64,000 nt of DNA, taken from positions 3,638,501 to 3,702,500 of the forward strand of contig NZ_CP031013.1 in NCBI RefSeq assembly GCF_003711205.1. Direction: 5' to 3'. The DNA is from Polaromonas sp. SP1. Its GTDB lineage: Bacteria; Pseudomonadota; Gammaproteobacteria; Burkholderiales; Burkholderiaceae_C. Under the pieces are notes generated by a model that saw nothing but the letters and a program-made list of their open reading frames with translations, had not been told where the DNA came from and did not search any database. Every line of letters starts with the position of its first letter. The stretch's first letter is position 1. Made by a program: the position numbers and the translations under genes. Below are positions 18,644 to 27,875 of the stretch, one piece after another.

Positions 18644-19945
18644 ATGCCTGCTGAAGTTGCCGCCACGCCTGCCGTACCCGCAGCGCCCGCCAGTCCCTCC
18701 TCATCCGCACCTTCCCAGCACATCCGGCTGACCTCCCATGCGGGCGGCCACGGTGCGCTGCCCATTCACTGGGGCGCGGCCACCCCGGCCGAACGCGGGC
18801 CGGTGGTCGGCACCACCACCAAACGCAGCCACCGCAATGTCATCGGCACGCACAGCGGCTCATACAGCGTGTACCGCGCGCTGGCGATTGCCTCGGGGGC
18901 GCTGTCGGCCAAACACAAGGCCGACCTCACCAACACCTCGCCCACCGACATCATCGGCCCCTACCCGCAGTGGAGCGAGCCCGGCCGCATCGTCGCCATG
19001 GACCCCTGGGGCGCTACCGTGGCAGATGTGTTTTCGGCAGAACTCGCTGCTGGCTACGACATCCGCCCCACCATTGCCGTCACGCAGGCGCATGTCATCC
19101 TGCCCGAGGTCATTGAAGCCCTGCAGTCTGGCCGCCTGAAGGCCGACGGCAAATACCTCACGGCCGGCGGCGCCGCCATGGTCACCAAGGTGGCGGTCGA
19201 GCCCGTCTGGTACCTGCCCGAAGTCGCCCGGCGTTTCGGCTGCAGTGAAACCGACCTGCGCCGCGTGCTGTTTGAAGAAACCGGCGGCATGTACCCCGAA
19301 CTCGTCACGCGCAGCGACCTGGAGGTGTTCCTGCCGCCGATTGGCGGACTCACCGCCTACATCTTCGGCAAGCCGCGCGACCTGGCCAACCCCGACATCG
19401 AACTCACCGCCCGCGTGCATGACGAGTGCAACGGCTCGGACGTCTTCGGCTCCGACATCTGCACCTGCCGCCCCTACCTCACGCACGCCATTGAAGAATG
19501 CATCCAGGGCGCGCAGCGCGGCGGCGTGGGCCTGGTGTCCTACTTCCGCAAGGAAGGCCGGGCGCTGGGCGAAGTCACCAAGTTCCTGGTCTACAACGCG
19601 CGCAAGCGGCAAGTCGGCGGCGACACCGCCGAGCAGTACTTCAACCGCACCGAATGCGTCGCCGGCGTTCAGGACATGCGCTTTCAGGAGTTGATGCCCG
19701 ACGTGCTCAACTGGCTGGGCATCCGCAAAATTCACCGACTGGTCTCCATGAGCAACATGAAATACGACGCCATCACCCGCGCAGGCATCGAAGTGGTGCA
19801 GCGCGTCAACATCCCCGATCACATGATTCCCGCCGACGCCCAGGTCGAGATGGACGCCAAGATGGCGGCGGGCTATTTCACCCCGGGTGCAGTGCCCACC
19901 GCCGAAGAGCTGAAAAAAGCCAAGGGCCGGGGGCTGGATGTCTGA
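18644..19945 (+). CDS. URC1-type GTP cyclohydrolase II-like protein, uracil catabolism
   Basis: The protein has 433 residues from an ATG preceded by GAAGGA. The C-terminal half is a GTP cyclohydrolase II fold: zinc ligands Cys262, Cys273 and Cys275 (C-x10-C-x-C) within RVHDECNGSDVFGSDICTC, then FRKEGRALGEVTK with Arg306 matching the catalytic Arg of RibA. It differs from riboflavin RibA by an extra N-terminal domain of about 200 residues and an insert after the Arg motif (QVGGDTAEQYFNRTECVAG). This layout is that of URC1, a yeast and bacterial protein required to degrade uracil by the URC route. The next two genes are URC4 and uracil phosphoribosyltransferase, the other core members, which supports the call. 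It overlaps URC4 by 8 bases. Confidence 0.85.
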   Translation: MPAEVAATPAVPAAPASPSSSAPSQHIRLTSHAGGHGALPIHWGAATPAERGPVVGTTTKRSHRNVIGTHSGSYSVYRALAIASGALSAKHKADLTNTSPTDIIGPYPQWSEPGRIVAMDPWGATVADVFSAELAAGYDIRPTIAVTQAHVILPEVIEALQSGRLKADGKYLTAGGAAMVTKVAVEPVWYLPEVARRFGCSETDLRRVLFEETGGMYPELVTRSDLEVFLPPIGGLTAYIFGKPRDLANPDIELTARVHDECNGSDVFGSDICTCRPYLTHAIEECIQGAQRGGVGLVSYFRKEGRALGEVTKFLVYNARKRQVGGDTAEQYFNRTECVAGVQDMRFQELMPDVLNWLGIRKIHRLVSMSNMKYDAITRAGIEVVQRVNIPDHMIPADAQVEMDAKMAAGYFTPGAVPTAEELKKAKGRGLDV

Positions 19946-21239
19946 CGCCAAAACGCCTTCGACGCCTGCAGCAAACGCCGCCTACACCATTGCGGGCAAC
20001 ATTCGCGGCATAGGCGCCGCCGCAGAGTTGCGCTCCACCACCACCATACGCACCCGCGCCAAGGCCCTGCTTGAGCGTGCGCGCCGCGGCGAATCCGCCT
20101 GGTTTACCGTCAACGACGGCGCCATGGTGACGGCCGCCGCGCTGGTCGCCGAAATCACCCGCGCCCGCTACCCCGACCTGCGCATTCCGTACCACAGCCG
20201 ATGGCGGCATTTCGAGGCCGGCGGTGTGGACCGCCTGGGCCAGCTCAATGACGCGCTGGCAGCCGCCACACCGGCCGGCCGCGCCCGCGCCCAGATCGAC
20301 CTGGCGCTCGTCAGCGTGCTGCTTGACGCCGGCGCCGGCCCGGAGTGGCGTTACCTCGAAGCCGCGCAGGACGAACGGCCGAGCTGCGAATACAGCCGCT
20401 CTGAAGGCCTGGGCGTGGCAAGCTTTCACGCTTTCACAGCCGGGGTTTTCTCCAGCGATCCACAAAACCCCATGCAGGCCGATGCGGCTGGCCTCAAGGC
20501 CATCACCGCCGGCCAGATCGCCAACGCCTTCCAGGTCACGCCGAACAACCCGCTGGTCGGCCTTGAAGGGCGCGCCGCGCTGCTGCGCCGCCTGGGCCAG
20601 GCGCTGCAAGACCAGCCTGCGCTCTTCGGCCAGCGCGGCCGGCCCGGCCATTTGTTTGAGGCGCTCGCGCAGCCGGGCAAAAGCGCCATCGAGGCGCATG
20701 AATTGCTGTCCATCCTGCTCACCAGCCTGTCATCCATCTGGCCGGCGCAAAACACGCTGGGCAATATCCCGCTGGGCGATTGCTGGCAACACCCGGCGGC
20801 GGGCGACGCAGACTCGGGCCCCAGCCGGGGCTGGATGCCGTTTCACAAGCTCTCGCAGTGGCTCACCTACTCGCTGCTGGAGCCCTTTGAATGGGCCGGT
20901 GTGCAGGTTCACGGGCTGGACGCGCTGACGGGCCTGCCCGAGTACCGCAACGGCGGCCTTTTCCTCGACGCCGGCGTGCTGCATCTCAAAGACCCGGCCC
21001 AGGCCGGGCGCCTGCATGCCGCCGGCGACGAGCTGATCGTGGAGTGGCGGGCGCTGACGGTGGCCCTGCTCGATGAGATCGCGCCGCTGGTGCGTGAGCA
21101 GTTAGGATTGACCGCCGCGCAAATGCCGCTGGCCTGCGTGCTCGAAGGCGGCACCTGGGCCGCAGGACGCGCACTGGCACAGCAATTGCATCAAGGTTTG
21201 CCGCCCCTGAACATCCAGAGCGACGGCACCGTATTCTGA
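19938..21239 (+). CDS. URC4/Urg3 family protein (DUF1688), uracil catabolism
   Basis: The protein has 433 residues. Recognisable family stretches are [21 protein letters not shown] near residue 35, [16 protein letters not shown] near residue 83, and a long C-terminal part with [25 protein letters not shown] near residue 295 and [12 protein letters not shown] near 332. URC4 is genetically required for uracil breakdown in Lachancea yeast; its exact reaction was not established when described. No signal peptide or membrane helix is seen, so it is cytoplasmic. The ATG lies inside the URC1 gene end, which implies coupled translation and a joint job with URC1. Confidence 0.85.
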   Translation: MSDAKTPSTPAANAAYTIAGNIRGIGAAAELRSTTTIRTRAKALLERARRGESAWFTVNDGAMVTAAALVAEITRARYPDLRIPYHSRWRHFEAGGVDRLGQLNDALAAATPAGRARAQIDLALVSVLLDAGAGPEWRYLEAAQDERPSCEYSRSEGLGVASFHAFTAGVFSSDPQNPMQADAAGLKAITAGQIANAFQVTPNNPLVGLEGRAALLRRLGQALQDQPALFGQRGRPGHLFEALAQPGKSAIEAHELLSILLTSLSSIWPAQNTLGNIPLGDCWQHPAAGDADSGPSRGWMPFHKLSQWLTYSLLEPFEWAGVQVHGLDALTGLPEYRNGGLFLDAGVLHLKDPAQAGRLHAAGDELIVEWRALTVALLDEIAPLVREQLGLTAAQMPLACVLEGGTWAAGRALAQQLHQGLPPLNIQSDGTVF

Positions 21240-21265
21240 AAATTCAACAAGAGGCACCCGACAAC

Positions 21266-21919
21266 ATGACCACCCCCAGCGCACAGGCCAACCCCAAAGT
21301 CCACCTGGTCGACCACCCGCTGGTGCAGCACAAGCTCACCCTGATGCGCCGCAAGGACGCATCCACCAACACCTTTCGCACCCTGCTCAACGAGCTCAGC
21401 ATGCTGATGGCCTATGAGGTCACCCGCGACATGCCCATGCAGGACATCGAGATCGAAACGCCGCTGGAGGTCACCACCTCCAAGGTCATCGACGGCAAGA
21501 AGCTGGTGTTTGTCTCCATCCTGCGCGCCGGCAACGGCATCCTGGAAGGCATGCTCAGCGTGGTGCCCGGCGCCCGCGTCGGCCACGTCGGCCTGTACCG
21601 CGACCCGAAAACGCTGACGGCGGTGGAGTACTACTTCAAGATGCCGCACGACATGGAAGAGCGCGATATCGTGGTGGTCGACCCGATGCTGGCCACCGGC
21701 AACTCCGCCATCGCGGCGGTCGAGCGGCTCAAGGAGCTCAACCCCAAGTCCATCAAGTTTGTCTGCCTGCTGACCTGCCCCGAAGGCATCAAGGCCCTGC
21801 AAACCGCCCACCCCGACGTGCCCATCTACACCGCCGCCATCGACCGCGAACTCAACAGCCACGGCTACATCCTGCCCGGCCTGGGGGATGCAGGAGATCG
21901 CATTTTCGGAACGAAATAG
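21266..21919 (+). CDS. upp: Uracil phosphoribosyltransferase
   Basis: The protein has 217 residues. It begins [19 protein letters not shown], the typical Upp opening, has [13 protein letters not shown] near residue 89 and the PRPP-binding loop [12 protein letters not shown] near residue 135, and ends [18 protein letters not shown]. It makes UMP from uracil and PRPP. In the URC route this activity (FUR1 in yeast) is needed for catabolism as well as salvage, which fits its place 26 bases after URC4. A 47-bp repeat starts one base after the stop. Confidence 0.96.
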   Translation: MTTPSAQANPKVHLVDHPLVQHKLTLMRRKDASTNTFRTLLNELSMLMAYEVTRDMPMQDIEIETPLEVTTSKVIDGKKLVFVSILRAGNGILEGMLSVVPGARVGHVGLYRDPKTLTAVEYYFKMPHDMEERDIVVVDPMLATGNSAIAAVERLKELNPKSIKFVCLLTCPEGIKALQTAHPDVPIYTAAIDRELNSHGYILPGLGDAGDRIFGTK

Positions 21920-21920
21920 G

Positions 21921-21967
21921 CCTCCAGCCCAATACCCACATGGGCATGTAGCTCCTGAATTGATAGC
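21921..21967 (+). repeat. 47-bp dispersed repeat, copy 3
   Basis: It begins CCTCCAGCCCAATACCCAC and ends with GAATTGATAGC, 47 bases in all, one base after the upp stop. It lies between upp and the BMP binding-protein gene, inside what looks like one transcript, so it may change transcript processing or stability there. Confidence 0.85.
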
Positions 21968-22010
21968 AACCAGATACCGTTACCCACCTGCAACCCAACC
22001 GGAGAGTCCC

Positions 22011-23009
22011 ATGCCCCAGATCTTCAAGCGCCGACAACTCGTCCTGCTCGCCACCGCAGTGGCCGTCGCCCTGCCCGGCTTTGCCTTCGCCCAGGCCAAG
22101 ACCAAAGTGGCCGGCATCTACACGGTTCCGTTTGAGCAGCAATGGGTCAGCCGCCTGCACAAGGCGCTCAAGGCCGCCGAGGCGCGCGGCGAGATCGAAT
22201 ACAAGGCGACCGAGAACGTGTCGAATGCCGACTACGAACGCGTGATGCGCGAATACGCCACGGCCGGCAACGCATTGATCGTCGGCGAGGCTTTTGCCGT
22301 CGAGGCCGCCGCCCGCAAGGTCGCCAAGGATTTCCCCAAGGTGTCCTTCCTCCTCGGATCGTCCGGCAAGGTGCAGGCACCCAACTTCTCGGTGTTTGAC
22401 AACTACATCCAGGAGCCGGCCTACCTCAGCGGCATGATCGCCGGCGGCATGACCAAGTCCAACAAGATCGGCATGGTCGGCGGCTTCCCGATTCCTGAAG
22501 TCAACCGCCTGATGAACGCCTTCATGGCCGGCGCCAAAGAGACCAACCCCAAGGTCGAATTCAGCGTGAGCTTCATCAACAGCTGGTTTGACCCGCCCAA
22601 GGCCAAGGAAGCGGCCTTCGCCATGATCGACAAGGGCGCCGACGTGATGTACGCCGAGCGCTTTGGCGTGAGCGATGCCGCCAAGGAAAAGGGCAAGCTC
22701 GCCATCGGCAACGTCATCAACACACAAGACAAATACCCCGACACCGTGGTGTCGTCGGCCCTGTGGAACATGGAGCCCAGCATCGACCGCGCCATCAAGC
22801 TGGTCAAAGAGGGCAAGTTCAAGGCCGAAGACTACGGCCCGTATTCGATGATGAAACACAAGGGCTCCGAACTCGCCCCGCTGGGCACCTTTGAAAAGAA
22901 GATTCCCGCCGACATCGTAGCCAAGGTCAAAGCCAAAGAGAAAGACATTCTTGACGGCAAGTTCACCGTCAAGGTCGACGACGGCCAGCCGAAATCCACC
23001 ACTAAATAA
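22011..23009 (+). CDS. BMP-family nucleoside ABC transporter binding protein
   Basis: The protein has 332 residues from an ATG preceded by GGAGAG. The signal peptide is FKRRQLVLLATAVAVALPG with cleavage after AFA near residue 25. The rest is a BMP/Med family (PF02608) fold with VAGIYTVPFEQQWVSRLHKAL near residue 30, FLLGSSGKV near 106 and the hinge region YLSGMIAGGMTKSNKIGMVGG near 135. Such proteins bind purine or pyrimidine nucleosides or bases in the periplasm. It has no lipobox. The ATPase and two permeases that complete the transporter follow after the nucleosidase gene. Confidence 0.9.
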   Translation: MPQIFKRRQLVLLATAVAVALPGFAFAQAKTKVAGIYTVPFEQQWVSRLHKALKAAEARGEIEYKATENVSNADYERVMREYATAGNALIVGEAFAVEAAARKVAKDFPKVSFLLGSSGKVQAPNFSVFDNYIQEPAYLSGMIAGGMTKSNKIGMVGGFPIPEVNRLMNAFMAGAKETNPKVEFSVSFINSWFDPPKAKEAAFAMIDKGADVMYAERFGVSDAAKEKGKLAIGNVINTQDKYPDTVVSSALWNMEPSIDRAIKLVKEGKFKAEDYGPYSMMKHKGSELAPLGTFEKKIPADIVAKVKAKEKDILDGKFTVKVDDGQPKSTTK

Positions 23010-23039
23010 GCCCGAAAAGTAAGCCAGGAAAGGCGCCGT

Positions 23040-24032
23040 ATGCTTTCCCCTGTGTGCCTGCGGCGCCCTGCAAAAATCCTTCCCGGCCTGATGCACTGGC
23101 TGGCGGCAGGCCTGCTTGCCCTGGTGCTGGGCGGCTGCGCGGCGCCGGCCGCCGGCCCCAAGGCCGCAGCTTCAAGCGCCGGCATCCCTGTACGGCTGGA
23201 CGAAACGCCGCGCATCGCCGTGATGTCGGCCTTCGAGCCTGAGCTGACCCTGCTGCTGAACCGCCTGCAAACGCCTGTCAGGCATACCGTCAACGGCATC
23301 ACCTTCACCACCGGCACGCTGCAGGGCAAGCCGGTCGTCCTTTTCCTGTCCGGCATCAGCATGGTCAACGCGTCCATGAGCACGCAGATGGCGCTGGACC
23401 GCTTCAACGTCACGCACATCGTCTTCAGCGGCATCGCCGGCGGCGTCAACCCCGCGCTCCACATCGGCGACGTCAGCGTGCCCGCCCAGTGGGGCCAATA
23501 CCTTGAGGTGCTGATGGCGCGCGAAACCGCCCCCGGCCAGTTCACCGTGCCGGAGCGCATGGCCGGCCAGACCCTGCCGCCCTTCGGCATGCTCTACCCC
23601 CGACCGGTCGAAACACGCACCGCCGCCAACCCCACGCCGGTGCGCAAGTTCTGGTTTCAGGTCGACCCCACGATGCTGGAGGTCGCCCGTGGCCTGAGCA
23701 ATATCGATCTGGGCGCCTGCAACGCCGGCGTGTGCCTGGTGCACAAGCCGCAGCTGATGGTCGGCGGCAACGGCGTGTCAGGCCAGGCCTTTGTCGACAA
23801 CGCCGCCTTCCGCGAATACGCCTTCAAGACTTTCCAGTCCAATGTGCTCGACATGGAGACCGCGGCTGTCGGCATGGTGGCCTACAGCAACGGCGTGCCC
23901 TACATCGCCTTTCGTTCGCTCAGCGATCTGGCGGGTGGCGGCAAGGAAGCCAATGAGATGGTGACTTTTATGCACATTGCGGCGGACAACTCGGCCAAGG
24001 TTTTGCTGGCGTTTCTTTCCGCATGGAAATAG
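23040..24032 (+). CDS. Lipoprotein of the nucleoside phosphorylase/nucleosidase superfamily
   Basis: The protein has 330 residues. A lipobox, ALVLGGC, ends a signal peptide with Cys near residue 34, so the mature enzyme should be a membrane-anchored lipoprotein outside the cytoplasm. The core is a PNP/UDP phosphorylase superfamily domain: RIAVMSAFEPELTLLL near residue 59, VVLFLSGISMVNASMSTQ near 100, FSGIAGGVNPALHIGDV near 125, the catalytic-type DMETAAVG near 278 and FRSLSDLAGG near 296. The last two match the Glu and Asp used by MTA/SAH nucleosidase. It probably releases a base from a nucleoside at the periplasmic side, feeding the transporter encoded around it. Substrate and hydrolase-versus-phosphorylase mode are unknown. 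Confidence 0.82.
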   Translation: MLSPVCLRRPAKILPGLMHWLAAGLLALVLGGCAAPAAGPKAAASSAGIPVRLDETPRIAVMSAFEPELTLLLNRLQTPVRHTVNGITFTTGTLQGKPVVLFLSGISMVNASMSTQMALDRFNVTHIVFSGIAGGVNPALHIGDVSVPAQWGQYLEVLMARETAPGQFTVPERMAGQTLPPFGMLYPRPVETRTAANPTPVRKFWFQVDPTMLEVARGLSNIDLGACNAGVCLVHKPQLMVGGNGVSGQAFVDNAAFREYAFKTFQSNVLDMETAAVGMVAYSNGVPYIAFRSLSDLAGGGKEANEMVTFMHIAADNSAKVLLAFLSAWK

Positions 24033-24053
24033 TGCACACCCCTGTCGGATGCT

Positions 24054-24136
24054 CACTGCGTGTAGCACCTTCTCCCCTTGCAGGGGACAGCGCCCGCGGC
24101 ATGGCCAAGCCAGTTCCGCGGCGCCTGCTGGTCTGG
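24054..24136 (+). repeat. Second dispersed repeat family, copy B
   Basis: Starts CACTGCGTGTA and ends GTTCCGCGGCGCCTGCTGG, matching the element at 11251-11334 in the opposite orientation. A CCCC/GGGG hairpin lies in the middle. It occupies most of the 135-base spacer between the nucleosidase and ATPase genes. Confidence 0.75.
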
Positions 24137-24167
24137 GAGCCACACCTCCAAACATCACCCCTCTAGG

Positions 24168-25733
24168 ATGACCACCCCCGTCCTGCGCCTGTCCGGCATC
24201 ACCAAACGATTCGGCAGCCTTGTCGCCAACGACGCCATCTCGCTCGACCTGCACAGCGGCGAAGTCCTCGCGCTGCTGGGTGAAAACGGCGCGGGCAAAT
24301 CCACGCTGGTGTCCATCCTCTTTGGCCACTACACCGCCGACGAGGGGCAAATCGAAATCTTTGGCCAGGCGCTGCCGCCCGGTAATCCGCGCCTGGCGCT
24401 GGCTGCCGGCATCGGCATGGTGCACCAGCATTTCACGCTGGCCGACAACCTGAGCGTGCTCGACAACGTGATGCTGGGCAGCGAGCCGCTGTGGCAGCTT
24501 TTCTCTCGCCGCGGCGCCGCGCGGGCGAAGTTGCTGGACGTGGCCCGGCGCTTTGGCCTGCCTGTAGCACCCGACGCCAAGGTCGGCAGCCTCTCCGTCG
24601 GCGAGAAGCAGCGGGTGGAGATTCTGAAAGCGCTGTACCGTGGCGCACGCATCCTGATCCTGGACGAACCGACCGCCGTGCTGACGCCGCAGGAAAGCGA
24701 GGCGCTGTTTGACACCCTGGGCCAGATGGTCACCCAGGGCCTTTCCATCATCTTCATCAGCCACAAGCTGGGCGAGGTGCTGCGCGTGTCCCATCGCGTG
24801 GCCGTGCTGCGCGGCGGCAAGCTGGTAGCGGAAGCGCCCGCCGCCGGCACCAGCCAGGCGCAACTGGCGCAATGGATGGTCGGCCACGCCGTGACGGCCA
24901 CGCAGCGCCGCCCCGCGCAATCTCCGGAAGAAGCGGTAGAAGCGGTCTGTACGCTGGAGGCCGTCAGCACAGCGGGCACGGAGCGCGGCCAGCTGGACGG
25001 CGTCTCGCTGCAACTCAAGGCCGGCGAGATCGTCGCGATTGCGGGGGTGTCCGGCAACGGTCAACTCGCGCTGGCCGAGCTGCTGTGCGGCACGCGTGCC
25101 GCCAGCCGGGGCGCAGTCACCTTTTTGGGCCAGCCGATGAAAGCGTCACCGGCCTGGCTGGTCACGCAAGGTGTCGCCCGCATCCCGGAAGACCGGCACG
25201 GCGTGGGCGTGGTCGGCGACCTCAGCGTGTGGGAGAACGCGGTGTCGGAGCGCCTGCGCAGCCCGGCGTTTTCCAAAGCGCTGTGGGTGAAGCGCCAGGC
25301 GGCACAGGCGCACGCGGGCCGCATCGTGCGTGAGTTTGACGTGCGCGGCGGCGGGCCGCACACGGCGGCGCGCTCGCTCTCAGGCGGCAATATGCAAAAG
25401 CTGATTCTCGGGAGGGCGCTGGTGGCCCCCTCTTCAGAGTCCGCCGCCTCACAGCCGCCCAAACTCATCATTGCCCACCAACCCACCTGGGGCCTGGACA
25501 TCGGCGCCGTCGCTTATGTGCAGCAGCAGCTGATCGCCGCGCGCGACGCCGGTGCAGCGGTGCTGGTGATTTCCGACGACCTCGACGAAGTGATGGCGCT
25601 GGGCGACCGCGTGGCGGTGATGCATGCCGGCCAGCTGACGGAGGCCCTGCCCGCCGAGGCCTGGACGCGAGAGGCCATCGGGCTGGCCATGGCTGGTGTT
25701 CGGGCCGAACCTGAACTGGAAGTGGCCCCATGA
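24168..25733 (+). CDS. Nucleoside ABC transporter, dual ATPase subunit
   Basis: The protein has 521 residues with two ABC ATPase domains in tandem, as in NupA/YufO and sugar ATPases such as RbsA. Domain 1 has Walker A GENGAGKS at residues 38-45, GMVHQHFTLADNLSVLDN, signature LSVGEKQRVEILKAL and Walker B ILILDEPTAVLTP. Domain 2 has a degenerate Walker A (GVSGNGQLA), the signature LSGGNMQKLILGRAL and HQPTWGLDIGA in place of a normal D-loop, as is usual for this class. The start ATG follows TAGG at 24165. It overlaps the first permease by four bases and powers nucleoside uptake. Confidence 0.92.
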   Translation: MTTPVLRLSGITKRFGSLVANDAISLDLHSGEVLALLGENGAGKSTLVSILFGHYTADEGQIEIFGQALPPGNPRLALAAGIGMVHQHFTLADNLSVLDNVMLGSEPLWQLFSRRGAARAKLLDVARRFGLPVAPDAKVGSLSVGEKQRVEILKALYRGARILILDEPTAVLTPQESEALFDTLGQMVTQGLSIIFISHKLGEVLRVSHRVAVLRGGKLVAEAPAAGTSQAQLAQWMVGHAVTATQRRPAQSPEEAVEAVCTLEAVSTAGTERGQLDGVSLQLKAGEIVAIAGVSGNGQLALAELLCGTRAASRGAVTFLGQPMKASPAWLVTQGVARIPEDRHGVGVVGDLSVWENAVSERLRSPAFSKALWVKRQAAQAHAGRIVREFDVRGGGPHTAARSLSGGNMQKLILGRALVAPSSESAASQPPKLIIAHQPTWGLDIGAVAYVQQQLIAARDAGAAVLVISDDLDEVMALGDRVAVMHAGQLTEALPAEAWTREAIGLAMAGVRAEPELEVAP

Positions 25734-26800
25734 GGCTGGAGAAAAGAACGCAAACTTCGCGTTGGGCCCTGGTACTGGCGCCCATGGCGGCAATCGCCTT
25801 CACCCTCCTCATCAGCGCACTGCTGGTGTTGTGGGCCGGCGCGCCCTTGGGGCAAACCTATGTCCTGCTGTTCAAGGGCGGATTCGGCTCAGTCTTTGCC
25901 CTGAGCGAAACCTTGACCCGCGCGGTACCGCTCATCCTCACAGGCCTGGCCGCCACCGTGGCCTTCAAGGCGCGGCTCTTCAACATCGGGGCTGAAGGCC
26001 AGCTGTATGCCGGCGCGCTGGCCGCCGTGGCTGTGGGCGGACTGCACGGCGGCGCCGGGTTTGAGTTGCCCATCTGGCTACTGTTTGCGCTGATGATGCT
26101 GGCCGCGGCCGTCGCCGGCGCCCTGCTGCTGTTGGGGCCGGCGCTGCTGAAGGCGCGGCTGGGCGTCGATGAAGTGGTGACCACCCTGCTGCTGAACTTC
26201 ATCATGCTGCTGTTTGTTTCGGCCATGCTCGACGGCCCCATGAAAGACCCAACCGCCATGGGCTGGCCGCAAAGCGTGGCGCTGCAAGGCGACCTCGAGC
26301 TGTCCAAACTGGTGGCGCAGACACGCATCCACACCGGGCTGTTCTGGGCGGTGGGCTTGGCCGTGGCGCTGTGGGCCTTGCTGAAATACACGGTGCTGGG
26401 TTTTGACATACGCGCCATGGGCGCCAACGCCAGGGCCGCCGCCTTTGCCGGCGTGCCCGTCACGCGCACCGTGGTGCTGGTGGCCTTGCTGTCGGGCGCA
26501 CTCGCCGGGCTGGCCGGCGCAATTGAGGTGGCCGGGCGCACCAGCTACGTCACGCTCGACATGTCGCCCGGCTACGGCTACACCGGTATCGTGATCGCCA
26601 TGCTGGCGGCACTCAACCCCATGGGCGTGCTGGCCGCCGCCGTGTTTGTGGCCGGTGTGCTGGTGGGCGCCGACACCATGAGCCGGGCGGTCGGCGTGCC
26701 GACCTACATTGCCGACGTGATCGTCGCGGCTTCGCTGATTTCGGTGCTGGTGGCGACGCTGATGACGCAGTACCGGCTGGTGTGGGGGCGCAAGCCGTGA
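25730..26800 (+). CDS. Nucleoside ABC transporter permease 1 (NupB/YufP-like)
   Basis: The protein has 356 residues and about nine membrane segments, starting with APMAAIAFTLLISALLVLWAG near residue 20. The branched-chain permease family (PF02653) signature is visible: PLILTGLAATVAFKARLFNIGAEGQL near residue 65, LGVDEVVTTLLLNF near 145 and VAGRTSYVTLDMSPGYGYTGIVIAML near 265. GAEGQ and GYGYTGI are typical of nucleoside-type permeases. The ATG overlaps the ATPase stop. It pairs with the second permease downstream. Confidence 0.92.
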   Translation: MRLEKRTQTSRWALVLAPMAAIAFTLLISALLVLWAGAPLGQTYVLLFKGGFGSVFALSETLTRAVPLILTGLAATVAFKARLFNIGAEGQLYAGALAAVAVGGLHGGAGFELPIWLLFALMMLAAAVAGALLLLGPALLKARLGVDEVVTTLLLNFIMLLFVSAMLDGPMKDPTAMGWPQSVALQGDLELSKLVAQTRIHTGLFWAVGLAVALWALLKYTVLGFDIRAMGANARAAAFAGVPVTRTVVLVALLSGALAGLAGAIEVAGRTSYVTLDMSPGYGYTGIVIAMLAALNPMGVLAAAVFVAGVLVGADTMSRAVGVPTYIADVIVAASLISVLVATLMTQYRLVWGRKP

Positions 26801-26832
26801 AGCCGGGCCGCTTATTTTTCAAGCAAAAAGTG

Positions 26833-26879
26833 CCTGTAGCCCAGTCTCCGCCTTGGCTTATAGCTATCTATTTGATAGC
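26833..26879 (+). repeat. 47-bp dispersed repeat, copy 4
   Basis: Begins CCTGTAGCCC and ends with the palindrome GCTATCTATTTGATAGC, 47 bases. It lies between the two permease genes of one transporter, so it was accepted inside an operon. Confidence 0.85.
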
Positions 26880-26908
26880 AATTCACCTTGCTGTGCCGGA
26901 GTGATGCC

Positions 26909-27850
26909 GTGACAGAAATGTTCGATATTCTCGCCGCCGCACCCTTCTGGATCGCCGTGCTCCGCATCGCCACGCCGCTCATCCTCGGCACGCTGGGTGT
27001 GCTGCTGTGCGAGCGCGCCGGCGTGCTTAACCTGGGCATCGAGGGCATCATGGTCGCCGGCGCCTTCAGCGGCTGGCTGGCGGTGTATGGCGGCGCGCCC
27101 TTGTGGGTGGGCGTAGGGGTAGCGGCACTCACCGGCGCGGTGTTTGGCCTGTTGCACGCCTTTCTCACGGTGGGCCTGGCGCTGTCGCAGCATGTGGCCG
27201 GGCTGGGCATCACGCTGCTGGCCACCTCGCTCAGCTACTACGGCTACCGCGTGAGTTTCCCCAAAGTCGACACGCCGCCCACCGTCTCGCCTTTTGCACC
27301 CATGCAGTGGCTGGACGATTTATTGGGCGGGGGCCTGAGCGTGCTGGCCGCGCAAACCCCGCTCACGCTGTTCGCCCTGCTGCTGGTGCCACTCATCGCC
27401 TGGCTGCTTTACCGCACACCGGCCGGCCTGGCGATCCGCATGGTCGGCGAAAACCCCCAGGCCGCCGAAGGCCAGGGCGTCTCGGTCGCGGCCACACGCA
27501 CCGCCGCCATCGTGGCCGGCTCCGCGCTGATGGGCGTGGCGGGCTCCTTCCTCACGCTCTCGGCCTTCAACGCCTTTTTCTTCAACATGGTCAACGGCCG
27601 CGGCTGGGTCTGTGTGGCGCTGGTGGTCTTTGCCTCCTGGCGGCCCGGCAAGGCGCTGCTGGGCGCGTTGCTGTTTGCGTTTTTTGACGCACTGCAGCTG
27701 CGCCTGCAAACCTCGGGCATCGTGAATGTCCCGTACCAGGTGTATTTGATGCTGCCCTACGCCCTTTCCATCCTCGCGCTGGTGCTGGTGGCGCGCAAGG
27801 CGGCGTATCCTCAGGCGCTGATGAAACCGTATCGAAAAGGCGAGCGTTAG
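26909..27850 (+). CDS. Nucleoside ABC transporter permease 2 (NupC/YufQ-like)
   Basis: The protein has 313 residues from a GTG at 26909, which has GGAG 7 bases upstream; an in-frame TTG at 26888 and an ATG at 26918 are less likely. It has about nine membrane segments and the motif LGVLLCERAGVLNLGIEGIMVAGAF near residue 25, the NLGxEG element of the family. GENPQAAEGQGVSV near residue 180 is the cytoplasmic coupling loop. It is the partner of permease 1 in a BMP-type nucleoside importer. Confidence 0.92.
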   Translation: MTEMFDILAAAPFWIAVLRIATPLILGTLGVLLCERAGVLNLGIEGIMVAGAFSGWLAVYGGAPLWVGVGVAALTGAVFGLLHAFLTVGLALSQHVAGLGITLLATSLSYYGYRVSFPKVDTPPTVSPFAPMQWLDDLLGGGLSVLAAQTPLTLFALLLVPLIAWLLYRTPAGLAIRMVGENPQAAEGQGVSVAATRTAAIVAGSALMGVAGSFLTLSAFNAFFFNMVNGRGWVCVALVVFASWRPGKALLGALLFAFFDALQLRLQTSGIVNVPYQVYLMLPYALSILALVLVARKAAYPQALMKPYRKGER

Positions 27851-27875
27851 GCTTGCCTTGCCAGGAGTCCCCAAG

